In this document: positions 10,856 to 24,153 of the stretch, in pieces
Layout of the letters: each line of letters opens with the position of its first letter
Position numbering within the stretch: the first letter of the stretch is position 1
Origin: Allacma fusca
Lineage: Eukaryota; Arthropoda; Collembola; Symphypleona; Sminthuridae
Reading direction: 5' to 3'
NCBI GenBank assembly: GCA_947179485.1
Contig: OX359247.1
Location: 34,572,801 to 34,636,800, forward strand
DNA: 64,000 bases
The notes under the pieces: model-generated
What the model saw: only the letters and a program-made list of their open reading frames with translations
What the model was told of the DNA's origin: nothing
The model's database searches: none
Translations under genes and position numbers: made by a program

Positions 10856-13800
10856 TTACAAGGGTGGGGTCACTCCTCCGGAGCCCTGTTGATATCTACT
10901 TTCCCAGGAGCTTTTAGGCTGATGAAATGGCGGTCTCTGGGGAGGCTGGGATGACGGCTGCTGTTGCTGTTGCAGAGCGGCAGCGGCAGCTGCTTGAGCT
11001 GCAGCCGCTGCTGCGAGGTTCATGAATTCCGGGGGTAAGAATGGATTGCTTGCGAGGTTGGGTAAAAAGGCAGCAGCTGCCGCTGGATTCCCAGCAGCCG
11101 CTGCAGCTGCTTGCATAAATTGTGCGAATGCGGGGTTAATTTCGTTAGGAGGAAAGAATTGTTGTGGAGGTTGCTGTGGCTGTTGCAACATTGACTGTTG
11201 TGTAGGGGAGTCTTGGCCGGGGGGAACTTGTCTTGAAGAAGGGTCCCTGTAGAAAATGAATTAACGCAACCCATTAATACTAAATATAAATACATAAAAC
11301 ACTATATTCTCATAAAAATCAAACCAGAATACAAAGAAACTGACTGGTAACGAAAAATGCAGCTCTAAAAATAATAACTTACTTCATGCTCTTCCGCATC
11401 CTTGGATCGGAAAATTCACTGGGAGTACTACTGGGTATGCCAACTGGAGAAGAATTTCCAAGGATAGAACACGGTGGTGGACTGGCAGGGCCAACGGGAG
11501 CATTGGAACTACCCATTCTAGAACTAGCTAATCTAGGATCACTCATCATCTGACTGGATTGCATATTTCCCCTCACGTACGAATAGTCAATTTTTCTTAC
11601 ACCTGCAACTTTGTGCACTTTCCAGTTAATACCAGCATGCGAGCTGATTCCCGCGTGGATTTCTGTCGCTGCGATTTCAGGTAATTTTTTGAAACCACTT
11701 GTGCTATCATTAGATCTCAAGTCAATGTCTTGGTAATTATCTGCAGGTCTTAAAGGCGGTAATCGGAAGTCAGTATCTCCGAAGGGCATTCTTAAATCAA
11801 CATCTTTCAATGAAGTTGTACCGCCTCCTCCACCGGAGTTTTGAGAACTACTTGATGGTGATCCTTTACTTTGTTCACTGCTACTAGCTGATTGTCTGAT
11901 TGCACTGAGTACGGAATTAAAATCTGGTTTTTTAGTATCTTTATCTTTATCCTCATCCTCGGAACTGTACCAATCGTCGTCAAGTGGTGGAGCCTCCGGT
12001 TCCTCAATCATATCATGTTCTTTCTTCATCTGCATACTTTGAACTCGTTTGAACAATTCTTGTTGCATTTTTGGCAAATGATCGAAACTTGGAACACCTG
12101 AAGACGAAGGAGGGGACCGGGAAGGAGGAGATTCAGGTTCATCTTTCACATGTGACGACGTTGAATTTCCCTGAGCAGCACTGACTGGAGTCTGTGTAGG
12201 AACGATTCCTGGTGCAGTCGTGGTCAATGGCATCATGAGCTGAGGAGGAAGTAACATCTGGGTCTGTTGAAAATTTTGTAATTGCTGCTGAATTGCTTGG
12301 GTCGCTTGTTGTATTTGCTGGGCAGTAGGTCCATTAGGGCCAGCCGCAGCATTGAGAAGCTGCAAACTTTGAAGTATCGGATCTGGCAGTAACGGGTTTC
12401 CGGGTTGTTGCGGGGCAAGACTATTGCTGGGTACGTTTAAATTGGCAAGGACATTAGCTAACGCGGGGTTGTTTACCATGTGCGGTTGGAGCATTTGGGG
12501 TGGGATGAGAGGTTGTGGTTGTTGCATAGAGGACTGTTGTTGTTGCTGCTGTTGTTGTGTCATTCCATGTTGAGGATGTTCAATAGCTTCTTTGTAAAAT
12601 CCGCCAATTCCAGCCTCTTCCATAAGTTCATGTAGCTTTTCTTGATCATCCCTAGTTGGCTGTTCCCACCGAGTTCGTCTTGAATTCCTGTCATGATCAT
12701 TGGGATGAGGTGGAGGCTGCTGATGTTGATGTTGATGCTGGTGTTGGTGATGATGAGGAGACATATGATGATGATTCATCAATTGTGGCGGAGGTTCTGG
12801 ATGATCAATTCTTAACTGAGCATTTATTTTTGCTTCCATCTTATTGATGAGATTCAGGGCACCGGCTCGATTTAAACGAGGAAAGTCGCCCAGAATTTCT
12901 TTAGGAGCAGTCTCAATGTGCTGAAAAAAAATATATGATTAGAAAAATTTCGATTTGGAAGCTTCGAACTAAGGTTCGTACTAAATATCTTGGTACGAAA
13001 TAATTAATCAAAAACGTAAGTACCTTGAGAAGAACAGCCTTAGTCTGTTCATTGAGAGGATCATGACTGAATTTACATTTCTCAGCCAGTTTACACACAA
13101 GGCCAGTGTGATAGTATTTACACGGGAAGTCATTGTGCAAATACAAACATTTCTCTTTCTTGGCACAACATTCCATCATCCAAAATTTGCAAAGTTCCAT
13201 TTTCCGTGGAGGCACTGCATCATGCGAGAAGTTACAGTCATCAGCTGATTTTTGACATTTTCCTTGCATGAAATATGAACAGATCATGTCAGTTTTAGGA
13301 GGTTTCATTTCATCCTTCCTCGACCCTGCTCCACCACGGCGACCTGTTGGTGGTACCGGGCGTTCATCTCTTCGTCGGCTGAAATAATAGAAAGAACAAA
13401 CAATCAATGGACAATATAACAATAATTTGGACAAACTGGAGAAAGGGCGTGGGGGGGGGGGGGGCGGAAAAAAATTCTTCATAATAAATAATAAAACGGA
13501 AAAAGTATCACTTACCGATGCCCTCGTCGATCAAATTCCTCAACTTCCTCAAATTCTGGCCCTGGCCTGGGACCGAAGGACTCGCCATTATCATAACCTG
13601 ACTTGACAGGACTAGCCCCTCTAACGTACAAAAATTCAGTGTCATCTCCTGTTTCATCCTCGCGTTTTCGTTTGCTCTTGCCACTAGCTTTATTTTCTTC
13701 GTCAGAATGCCTACGCTTTTTTTTGTCCTTCTTGGATTTTTCCTTCTCCTTCTCTTTCTCCTTTTCTTTCTCCTTCTTTCTCCGCTCTTTTTCTTTCTCC

Positions 13801-16800
13801 TTTTCCTTCTCTTTCTCTTTATGTTTTTCCTTCTCGAGCGATTTCTTTAGCTTTTTTTCCAGCTCAACAATAGAAGGTGGTGTAGCTTTTTCCTTTTTAC
13901 TTGGTTTAGGAGGTGCATCATTCTCTTCATCAGATTCAGGTAGCTCTCCATCTTCCAAATCTTCCGGATTTATTTCAACTTCCGGCTGCCCATCCTCAAC
14001 ATCCATCGAATCCTCCTGCATTGTTGGAGACTTCGACTCTTCATTTCTAGAAGAATCGTCTTCTAAAGCTGCTGGCAACTCCTGGAATGAATAAAAGCCA
14101 TATTTTATTTCTACCTCTACGAGCCATGATTGCCAAACAAAACTTAGCATTTCAAATTGAATTAAACATCTGTGAACGATGAAAACTCTAATGAAAACGA
14201 TTCCAAAAATCGCACGCCGAGAATAAAAAAAAAAAATCTGCAAAAATTAGATATGCAAATATCGAAATACCAATCCCTAACAGATACACTTGTACTATAA
14301 TGGAAACATGAATGTTTACCTGAATCGTAGAATCTATATGCATGGAAGCATCAATATCATCCATTTGTTCATTGTCAGTTGTAGAGAATGCATCAGCTGA
14401 TTCGACATTGTCGACATCCTCATGAGTAGGTGACGATGGAGTAGGTTGTTCGCTTGCTTCAGGAAGTGGAGGTGACGTTGGCGACACCTCAGTATTGTCA
14501 AAGTGCTCCTCAGCCTCCGGAGGATCAGGGAAACTCGGGTCAATGACCAGATTCGATTCAGGAGAATCTGGCGAACCATCATCTTGTACAGCTTGTGGGG
14601 ACTCCGGAGACTCTTCCATAACGACATCGTTGGAAGGAGCGGGTTGAACAACTAAAGCATCCTCAGCATCTGCGGGGGAAGACGGTGAACTATCTATATG
14701 CTGAGGACTGGAAGCAATGAACAAATCTCCTTGGGGAGATGATGGAGAGCTGTCGTTGGCATCGTTGCTTGTAGAAGTGACATCAGGGGGAGGTGACGCT
14801 GGGACACCAAGAATATCTGGTGGAGGGGAACCTGTGGTCTCAACTAAATCTGGGGGAGACTGTGGTGGTGGTATTTGATCCACCGGGGAAGACGGCGATG
14901 GCACCACAAGATCCGGCGGAGATAATCTTTCCTGAGAGGGTGACCTAGCTGAATGAATAATATCAGGTCTCCCAGTCAAATCCATGGGTCCATCATCATT
15001 GTCATCATCATTAGTATTAAAGGGTTCCTCCACGATATTCAGTCTGTTCGGTGAGCTTGACGAGTTGTCAAGAAGATCTGGCGGTGAGCGTGCCATCTGA
15101 GGGGTCAAGTCTGGTGAAGACGGGGATTCCTCTTGTTCATTAGATTCTGGCACTAGAATAAATAAAAACTTACGTTGGTTTCTCGCCTTTTTCTGGATAA
15201 GTATCTAACAGTAAAACACTCTCATTCAGCTTTCTGCACCTACTTGCGTTAGCCAACATTATATCCACTCCAGGAATACAAACCCTTCAATTTCTCAACC
15301 ATAGCCATATTTTTCCCCATTTTTGAAGTCTCATAATTATACATACTTTGGACAATTTTCCCTTCCAAATGTATCCCCAAAACATTCAACAACATCATTG
15401 TTGCAAGGAGACACGTACATCGTGCGATCATTTACAACCCATTACTCGGAAGGTGAAGCATTAATTAATTCATAATTATTCTAACGGTATTCACATGTCT
15501 GCTGCAATCACATTCCATTAGGTCATGTACACGCTGCAAATCGCAAGTACTGATCGTTCATAGAGTTTTAAGTGTAAGTACGTATACACATCATTCCTTA
15601 CGCATTCCAGGGTTCCATTTTTCTCCCATGCAAATACCTGGGCTCACATCAGTGTCAACTTCTTTTACCAAAAGGTTTTTAGCATAAACATTTGCAGATA
15701 TTCTTGCAACATATTAAGGAGCTCCTCTCCGCATAGCATTTATCCAAGTATCACTTCCTCATATACAGATATATAAACTTTCCAACCAAATTCAATTATT
15801 ATCATACTTTGGAGTAAGGCTTCCGTTCCAGCAAAGACCTTGATACAGAGAAGAAGGATAATAATACATACAGAAGAGTAATGCTATCTATAACAAGGGC
15901 AAGGGGAGGCCATAACCATTCAAAAATGTTCACTTCCCCTTTGAAAATTTCACTAACCATCAAATATTCTCAGGGGATGACTTCCAAAGGTGTTATAAAA
16001 GTGACAAATGCTGTAGCAACGCTCGTCAAGACCAAAATGTAGTAAGTACTGAAAGAAGAGAAATTACGCAAGGCAGGAGTTTTAAAACCCAATCTTTCAA
16101 TAGCATAATTCCCACCACCAACCCTGAGAGTTGGACTCCCGCATGTTACCATAGCAATAGGTTCAAACAAATGTTTTTACCTGCTACTCAAAAGCAGTAC
16201 GATATATAATACGAGAACTCCTAAAATCGACACCGACAATTCAATTTGACCTCGTCGTTGAGTAACAACTAACTGCAAGCAAGGTCTCCTTGCAAAAAAA
16301 CTATCGCATTCGCAAAACGGCAATCTCCATAGAAGTATTTGGTGGAGCGCAGTCAAAGAAACGAGGGCTCATACAGACAAAATACATATCTCTATACTTT
16401 TGTGAGCCCAACTCTATCCTAAAGCTTGTACTTTGTACATATCCACCCAACAACAGTTGCATCACTAAACCGACGAAACGTCAGAGCCAGTATATCGCTC
16501 AAGTATCAAGTTTTGCTCCTACTCAAAAAAGCTCACGTACAGACATCTACACTCATGCAGTACACACATCCTCGATAAAGTTGCACACAGTACAAAGTAC
16601 AAACGTCAGTATGACATACTCACAAAAACCCTGCAAGAAAAAAACCTTGAAAAATATGTCAACCATTTATGCGCATAGATACAATAATTATTATACACAA
16701 ACACATCAGAGAAAATACCTCAACTAAATCCTAGCTCAGCTAAACCTACATACAATTAAATATTCACCCCACATTTACAAACCTACACAAAAATCCACAT

Positions 16801-18037
16801 ACCTCTCATACACACAACTCTCCATACACAATATATCCTGGAATCAAAATTCATTGCAAAAAAAAAACTACTCCATATCTACACTCCTTCTCACGGGTAA
16901 TTTCCCACACAGAAATCAATAAAACTGAATAAACATTAAATCCATATATTGACTTGTCACACTAAAATACAAAACAAACGTGTATGCCCCATCAGAAATA
17001 ATTCGTAGCACATGAAAAATATACACCCTACAAATTTCTCCCCACTTTCTCTCCCACCAACTTTCCCAACCTCCAAAAATTCCTTCCCTAACGAAACAAT
17101 CACCCCCCCCCCCCAAAAACTCCTCAACTTAGCATTTCCAACTTCCAGGAATTCCGTATCCAAATCTTGATCTTAAATAATCGAAATCCATAAAAATCCA
17201 TCTCCAACCAGAAATACACACCCCCTGAAAAATAACTCTCCACCCAAATTCCCACATTCAAACAAAAATTATGGAAATATATACAGAAGCTCCTAATGTC
17301 ATCCCACAGTCAACCATATCAACTATCAACAATCACGAAACTATCAAAACAAAAAAAAACAAGAAGTTAATTGCACTTCAACCAATTAAACTCTCGACTT
17401 CAATTAATTATTCTCATCCTTTCAAAAATAAAATTACATATGCAAACCCACCATCACCCACATATATTCCCGGAGCAGAGACCTCATAATAATTATTAAA
17501 GGGTAAATGATTATTACTAAAACTTATTTAAAAAAAAAATAACCAAGAGGAAATTACTAACATTTAGGATTTACCGTAGTTTTGATAGTATTTAAACAAC
17601 TAACCCTTGTTTTTATAAGTCTAAATCATGTGTGTACAAAGTTTTGTATATTTGTCCATTAACAAAAACTTTTCCATACAGAGACTATATCTCAAAAATT
17701 ACAAAAAAAAAATTGAGATAATTATTTGAGAGACAAGGGCTGTCAACAAATTTTGGTTTTGCTTTTGAATCGTCAATAGTATTGTTTACTCAAAAACAAT
17801 AATACGAACAACTACCAAAAATAAGCTGGAGACTTGTTGTGGTCGTGGACGGACTTGATTGTTTTTGGAACTGGAGTTCTCAGGGAATATTTTTTTTTTC
17901 GTTTGTCTGCTGTTTTCTGGCTGTATTTTAAACTTGTTCGAAATTTAATGTTTCCAATAATTTCCTAAATATTAAGTAACATTTTATCACTCACAGTGCC
18001 GTGTGATCGCATGAGAGAGAACAGCATTAGTAGCCAT
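10856..18037 (-). CDS. ZC3H4: ZC3H4 / Suppressor-of-sable type CCCH zinc-finger protein
   Basis: Nuclear RNA-binding protein of the ZC3H4/ZC3H6/Su(s) family, known to restrain unproductive or non-coding Pol II transcripts. Exons in phase: candidate exon 1 at 18037-17995, then 15152-14320, 14081-13516, 13378-13024, 12920-11383, 11246-10856; about 1241 aa (human ZC3H4 is about 1300). The N-terminal third is acidic and rich in SPPD/SPSSP motifs. It is followed by a K/E-rich charged stretch (exon 3) and three CCCH fingers in exon 4 (CSYFMQGKCQKSADDCNFSH, CKFWMMECCAKKEKCLYLH, CKYYHTGLVCKLAEKCKFSH). The family-typical HIETAPKEILGDFPRLNRAG opens exon 5, and a Q/A/P-rich tail closes the protein. Exon 2 has no in-frame ATG at its 5' end, so an upstream exon is required. 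The exon at 17995-18037 (MATNAVLSHAITRH, donor GTGAGT) fits the phase but is not proven. Exact paralogue (ZC3H4 or ZC3H6) not certain. Confidence 0.9.
13451..13464. repeat. Poly-G tract (14 G) in an intron of the ZC3H4-like gene
   Basis: Uninterrupted run of G on the plus strand, a C run in the transcript, in the intron between exons 3 and 4 of the zinc-finger gene, close to the exon 4 donor side. Confidence 0.9.
15153..17994 (-). other. Long first intron of the ZC3H4-like gene
   Basis: About 2.8 kb with no supported coding sequence. The plus strand is strikingly rich in A and C between about 15.5 and 17.5 kb, so the transcribed-sense strand is T/G-rich. Short open frames here are low-complexity and show no family features. 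Confidence 0.45.
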
Positions 18038-18995
18038 GTTGCATTTCTCTTGCGTGCTCTTTAAAGGACGGGAGAGACTCAGGAGAGAGGAGACGTTCGC
18101 TCTAAAAAACAGCCCACAGTCCACTACTGTGTATGTGTGTCATATAGGAAGAAGGAGCAGTGTGGGGATTGGGATTGAGCGTTGAGCGTATGAGTTCAAA
18201 GGTAACTATAAGGAGAGTATATAGGGCCTTATGTACATACACATGGGACGTACATAAGGAGAATGCCTACTACAACTACAACGGACTGCTGCTGCTGCTG
18301 CTCCTGCTCCTCGTCCCTGAAACGTTCTCTGCGCTGCTGCAGCTGTCGTATACGTCGGAGCAAAAAGGAGTATAGAGAAAGGGTGGGGATAGAGACAAGG
18401 TGTGAGTGACGAAGTCAGAGAGGAAGACCTAAGCCAATCACAGTACACAGGGAAGGAGAGGCCCAATGAGAAACCTCCATTCCATCACTTGTTGTCCCAA
18501 TAGAACCCCAACCTGTACTGTACAGGGTACCCCGCAATCACCCCAACCCTATAGGACTTTCTGGACTTGTAATAATAAAAATTATAGGAAAAGTTCCTTG
18601 GAACGTATCTCTCGCTTCCTCCTTCTCTGTCAGTTCTGAGAATAATATTCTGGCCCATATGGCTATGGCTCGTACAAGGCTAAACGCTAAAGCACATTTC
18701 TATTTAAGAGTACATGTAGCCCATGTATATATGTACTATAGAATATACAGGGGCTAAATATACATATTAAAGGTATATCGGCTATATAGTAATATATAGT
18801 ATATAAGATTTACCATTTGAATTGAACATCATGTTGTGAGAGGGGCGCTGACTCAAACATAAAAATGTCTACCCATTTACTTTTGTCAAATGTTTTCGTC
18901 ACAAATAAATGGAATTGAAAATGTTGGAGATTGGGGAACTCAAAAATGATAAATTTTTTCTTTTGGAGGAAATTTATAGGATAATAGTAATTTTT

Positions 18996-19019
18996 CCTCT
19001 CTCTCTCTCTCTCTCTCTC
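18996..19019. repeat. (CT)n microsatellite
   Basis: About 12 uninterrupted CT dinucleotides, followed by CACA. Confidence 0.95.
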
Positions 19020-19541
19020 ACACATACATTTCAAAGATGTATATTTTTTAAAAAGGATTTTTTTTTCAGGGAAATTACTGTCCCGTAGTTACTCTTGGTC
19101 TACAGTTTGAGGTCTGTTTGATTTGTGTGTGTGGTATGTGTGTGTGTGAGATAATTATGTGTACAGGAGTTTTTAGCCCAGAACCAACTTTTTAAATCAT
19201 TTTTCACTTGTTAATAATCTTTGTTTTGTCGTGTATTATTTCACTTAGGTAATTTCTATGACAAGACTTGACTCCGTTTCTTCTCGTTGGGAAATGTTCT
19301 TGGTGGAGAATAATTTCAAAGAGATATCAGAGATTTATACAACATTCATACGACGTGTGTGTGCTTTGGGTCTATATACCACGATACGGTTTTTGAACAA
19401 CTTTTCCTATCGCTCTCTGGGATTGAAACCTTCGTTGTTAGAGACGAGTCGAGACTTCTACGGACTTCCACGACCCTAAAACCAAAAGCTTCGACGCAAA
19501 GTATAGGGGATGGGCTTGAGCTGTATTTTTTTTAGAAAGTT

Positions 19542-19562
19542 CCTCTCTCTCTCTCTCTCTCT
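19542..19562. repeat. (CT)n microsatellite
   Basis: About 10 CT dinucleotides followed by a T run. Confidence 0.9.
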
Positions 19563-22500
19563 TTTTTTTTCTCTCCTATGAAAATTATTCACGTTAGATA
19601 TATACATCCCTATCTATGTACAATTTTGTATGGTACATATATGCAGGAGGTTCTAGTAGTTATAGATAGCCTCAGGGCTATGGGAATTTATGGAAGCATG
19701 AAATGAATGAATCCTATATGTGTTAGTGTATATACTCTTAGGTTTTTACGTACATAATAAAATCCTCTTGGATTTGTACAGGGTGGTCTTTTTTCTACTT
19801 CAAATATGTATTTACTAAGCTCTCCTGGCTGGTAATAACTCAGTAAGTTCTTAGGATTTTGATGGTAAATCAATGAGTGTGTATGACTGTGTGGGAATGA
19901 AATCTGGGGATGACGCTGACCGTCGGATGTAATAATTACTGATGAGCCTATTGGTAAATATCTTAGGATTTAAGTAGAATTTAATGGGAATGTGATTAAT
20001 ACAATACAACTCAGGCTTGAGTTTCTTCCTCTGGGACTTTTTCCTGACGCACTTTATGCATTATTTCCAAGGAAATGGTATTCTGGAAGTACCCTGTAAA
20101 TTAGGATTTTACGACGGTGAATAACCTTATATTTATATATGGAGGTGAATCGAGTCAAAGGAACTTTGTCTGTGGAGAGGCAGAATGGACTGGATGGATT
20201 TTGAATAAGAAGCTAAAAGTAGTGTAGTTATAAATGTAAACAGAGCTATAAACAAGTTAAGTATTAAAAGCAAAATTCCCAGCTTGAAGGGTATTTTCTT
20301 TAAGGAGGGAGATAAATGCTGTGTAGCAAAACAAGCTAAGGATTGAGGCTATGCGTATGCAAATAAATATATTTAAATATATGTATAATGTATTTTCAAT
20401 GTTATTTGTTTATTTTGTATATTTTGGACTCTTTTCAAACTACGGGGGATTTAAAGTATGTAGGTCTGGCGTAGTTGAGCGTAATGATGTACAGATAATT
20501 ATAGGGACGGTTCCAGGGGACAAAATGGTCGGGGTATTTTTGTACAGGAAGGGAAAAAAAGGATTAATGGATATGTGCTAACAAAAGATTTTATATGTTC
20601 ATTTTGCGGGGTTCAATATAAGCCAAGGAATCTTGGATTTAAAAAAGTATGAGCTGAAAGTGTGTCAGATTATAACGGGACTTGAAGAAAGGAATGTGAC
20701 GAGAATTCTACACTTCACAAGTGTTTCCTTTCTTTTATGTACCTTTCTCAAAAATGATTATCTGCAATCTAAAGCCTATAGAGTGAGTATAGGGGCAAAC
20801 CAGGGATAACCTACTTAAATTATCTCTCATTACACGACAACGTTTTCTTTGAGAGGACATTAAGTACATATGTACTTATTCATGCATGCTATGCTGACTA
20901 CGTACAATTTATATAGGGAAATATGCATGAGTTTAAATGTTTTGTAATAAATGCAATAATTTAAGTTTGTCATGGGAAAAAATATTTTTGACAAATCTGG
21001 AGAATATGGGGAGGAAAGTGTATTTTCATTCATGATTTTAAAGGAGCATCTCCTTGAGTCAATCAATGAGTTCATGGGGTATTTTGAAAGCTATTAATTA
21101 TTGGGTATTTAATATGAATAATTTATTGAGTGACTGTTGGACATTAGTTGAAGGTTTATGCGACAGCACTCTGTAGGGTCAAATTCATTAGCTTCACTTT
21201 AAAGGAGTATTAATCAATCATTCCATAGAAAACAATTTTTGGTCGTAGTTTGAGGCAGCCATGTCCGTTGTCATATCTTTCAAAATTGGGATGATTGCAT
21301 TTTGGAGGTTTGACATATATTTGAGATAGTGCTGCATTTAAATGTAAGTTTGTGTATGTAGGTTCTTGTGTTATAGGTAGGATACAATAAATATGAATTA
21401 GGGAAGGTTGATTTATACTGATTTCAGAATCCCCTTCGCTTAACATTGAGTTCATGATTACATTAAATATGGAAGTACTGCAAGGGTGAGATTTTTTATG
21501 GTTATACAAGGCTTGTCATAAATCCTCTGGGATGTAATAATAATTATTCGTGTATAGAAATTCTGTTGTAAGGTAAAGCCATAAGCGTCCTTACAATAAT
21601 AGTGAGGCTTTACGAGGATTTAGAGCCATGTGCTTTTAAATCATAAATATGGGGAAAATTTTATTAGAAATTGGGATTATTAGACTGCAATGCGGAGAAA
21701 TTCAATTTCTTATGGAGCCTTCTCGCGAAATTAAAACTAACAATAAGTAACCTTTGAAGAAATTTGAGTTTATGCTAAGACCGTATTATTTTATGTGTAC
21801 TATGGGATGTGACATGCAACAGAATTTTTCTTTGTGCAGTTTAGTTAGGATGAAGAAGGCTGACACTCCTGAACGTCTGGGATGAATGGATGGATTGAAC
21901 GCGGATTATTTTATGAAGTAATAAGACAGACATTCTTTGCTAATTCCGGGATTTATTTGTAAGATTCGACTAAAAAAATGCAAACAAAAGAGTATTTAAA
22001 TTACAATATGTTGAGGTGTGTATTTCGACCATTGATGAACTTTGATTAATATATAATACACGTTGATTTTTGACAGTATATAAAAAATTCAGTAATGACT
22101 ATCTTGATGCTGGTAAAAAAATTGGACAAGTAAACAAAAACTATATTTTAAAAAATGGAAGATCTCAAAACAGTTTCTTGTAATGTTAGTACTTCAGTAC
22201 AGTAAGTGAAATATTAGTGGTTATATTAAATGCATCCGAGAGCGGATAAGTTAGCATTGATTTCGTAACATGTGTAGTTATAGCTGTAGTTTTTAGTTTG
22301 TATTAGTGAAACACCAGTTGGCTGGACAGTAAAATGTATGTACATTATTACTTACAATTAGTATATTACTCACTCCACGACTATAATAATTAATGTAGTG
22401 ACTAATGCCCTAGCAAAAGTTACAGAATATTCCTAGAATCATTGTAGCTACAGATATCTACCGGTTCTTTTACAAAATTCTTGGAATTGTAGTGATGGAA

Positions 22501-24153
22501 TAATTATTATTATTGTTAACTATAAAACTGTACATGAGAAAGGTCTACGGTGCTACAGGTACATTGAGTGCCTAAATTGGAATTTCTTTGAGCTGTGAGT
22601 TGAAGGTAGGGTAGGAGTAGGATGTAATTACATTTACTGTGTACATTTTGCCAACTACAAGACAGCAGCACTGAATTTTATTCTACACAAAAAAAAACAC
22701 ATGCACCGCTATACATAGCTGACTCTTCCTTGAAGTGCTCACAATCACAAAGGAGCACTTGAAGAATCAAACTAAATATGACTTTCTATAAAATTACTGG
22801 ATTATACGATTACTCACAACTGCAGCTAATTTTTATTATTAGTGAATATTATGTGAGTTACTTGCTCATAATACTGCTCGTTTTTATGTTGCCTAACATA
22901 GCTGGAATTCAAACTCATCTGATTAGGCAAAACGGATTTTAATAGATGCCTTGTGGATACACTCTCTTATTCAAAATCCAAACAATCCTTGCAATGCATT
23001 CGAACTTGATTTGGATGGAACACTGGAAACAAAGGCATTATTAGTAGTAACTTTGGGTAGTTAGTACCAATATAGGGCAGTTTAGTGACTGTGACTATCT
23101 ACTGCCTCACGTAAATAACGTACTTGTGTTAAATAATGAAGCAAGATTGACTACATATTTTTAGTTCTTAGGAAAATCTGTTTTTTGTGAAATTCCCTTG
23201 TTTTAGAGAGGTTTAGGATTTGCGGAGTCCCGTTGTTTCATGTATGATTAGAGTTAAAAAGATTTTCGGAGTACAAGTTAAATTACACAAAGTGAAAAAG
23301 CATTGTAACATTATGCTAGCTCTAAACGGAAGCGATGAAACGATTTTCTACTATATGTATTTCACTGTTCTACGCACTATAAAGCTGTATAACTCTTAAA
23401 ACGAGACTCACTTATAACTGCAACACCAACAATGATACGTAAGATAGTATTGGCTTGTGTACTCATTTAAGAAATAAATATTACAGATTGAAAAACTAAA
23501 AATATTGAGAATATCGATAGTTACTGTTTAAACGCTGCTTATAAACTACATCAGTACATAGGGAATGCTTCCACACAGCATTAGTAAAATTATTATTAAA
23601 TTATAAATAATTACTAAAATATACATACAAGGGATCAACTAAATAAGCCCCCCAAGACTATTTATTAATGCTATTGTCATGCAAAAATAATGTATAAATT
23701 TTTCAGTACTGAAATGCGTTACCACCTATGCTATGTATGTACATAATAAATATTAGTTCAGTTTTCATAGTTAATTAATGATAATCTGGAATAAAAAATG
23801 TTAACTATAATAAAATACATCCTAATAGCTATATACAATACATCTTCGATCCTATAAATTACCTTAATTTTTGGAATGCTTCTCGTAAGACTATCCTAGT
23901 CTGGTTAAATAAATTAACCCTTCACCTGGAACATGCGAAACGATGTTGTTGCGAGGTAAACAGTAATATAACTATGGTTGCCAAGAACATAAATAAAGAG
24001 AGATGTTACAATAATTAAACAATTTCTGACTTTGTTCGCTGCAGGTATAGTTTCGAGGTTCAACTTGTCAAAAGTTATTACCTAGCGTGCGTTAGTTCAT
24101 TTTAAAGTCGCCATATAATTACAAAAAAATAAAAAAAATCGACGGTGTTCAGC

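Larger units (their letters stand above)
18038..24153. other. Gene-free stretch upstream of the ZC3H4-like gene and downstream of KIF21
   Basis: No open frame here shows conserved protein features. The left end (18.0-18.6 kb) should hold the ZC3H4-like promoter and 5' UTR, including a CTG-rich patch near 18287-18310. The right end holds the KIF21 3' UTR. From 18.8 to 21.9 kb the plus strand is G/T-rich, the reverse of the adjacent intron. Regulatory DNA or non-coding RNA is possible but not demonstrable here. Confidence 0.5.

Noticed and set aside
13603..14094. 163-residue Ser/Phe-rich frame on the plus strand
   Set aside because: Antisense shadow of the K/E-rich exon of the ZC3H4-like gene.
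16290..17489. Several plus-strand open frames of 70-145 residues
   Set aside because: They lie in the A/C-skewed first intron of the ZC3H4-like gene. Composition (Thr, Pro, Lys, Asn, Ser) simply mirrors the base skew.
19258..19479. 73-residue plus-strand frame (MTRLDSVSSRWEMFLVENNF...)
   Set aside because: Looks more protein-like than its neighbours, but has no family match, no clear splice partners and no polyadenylation context.
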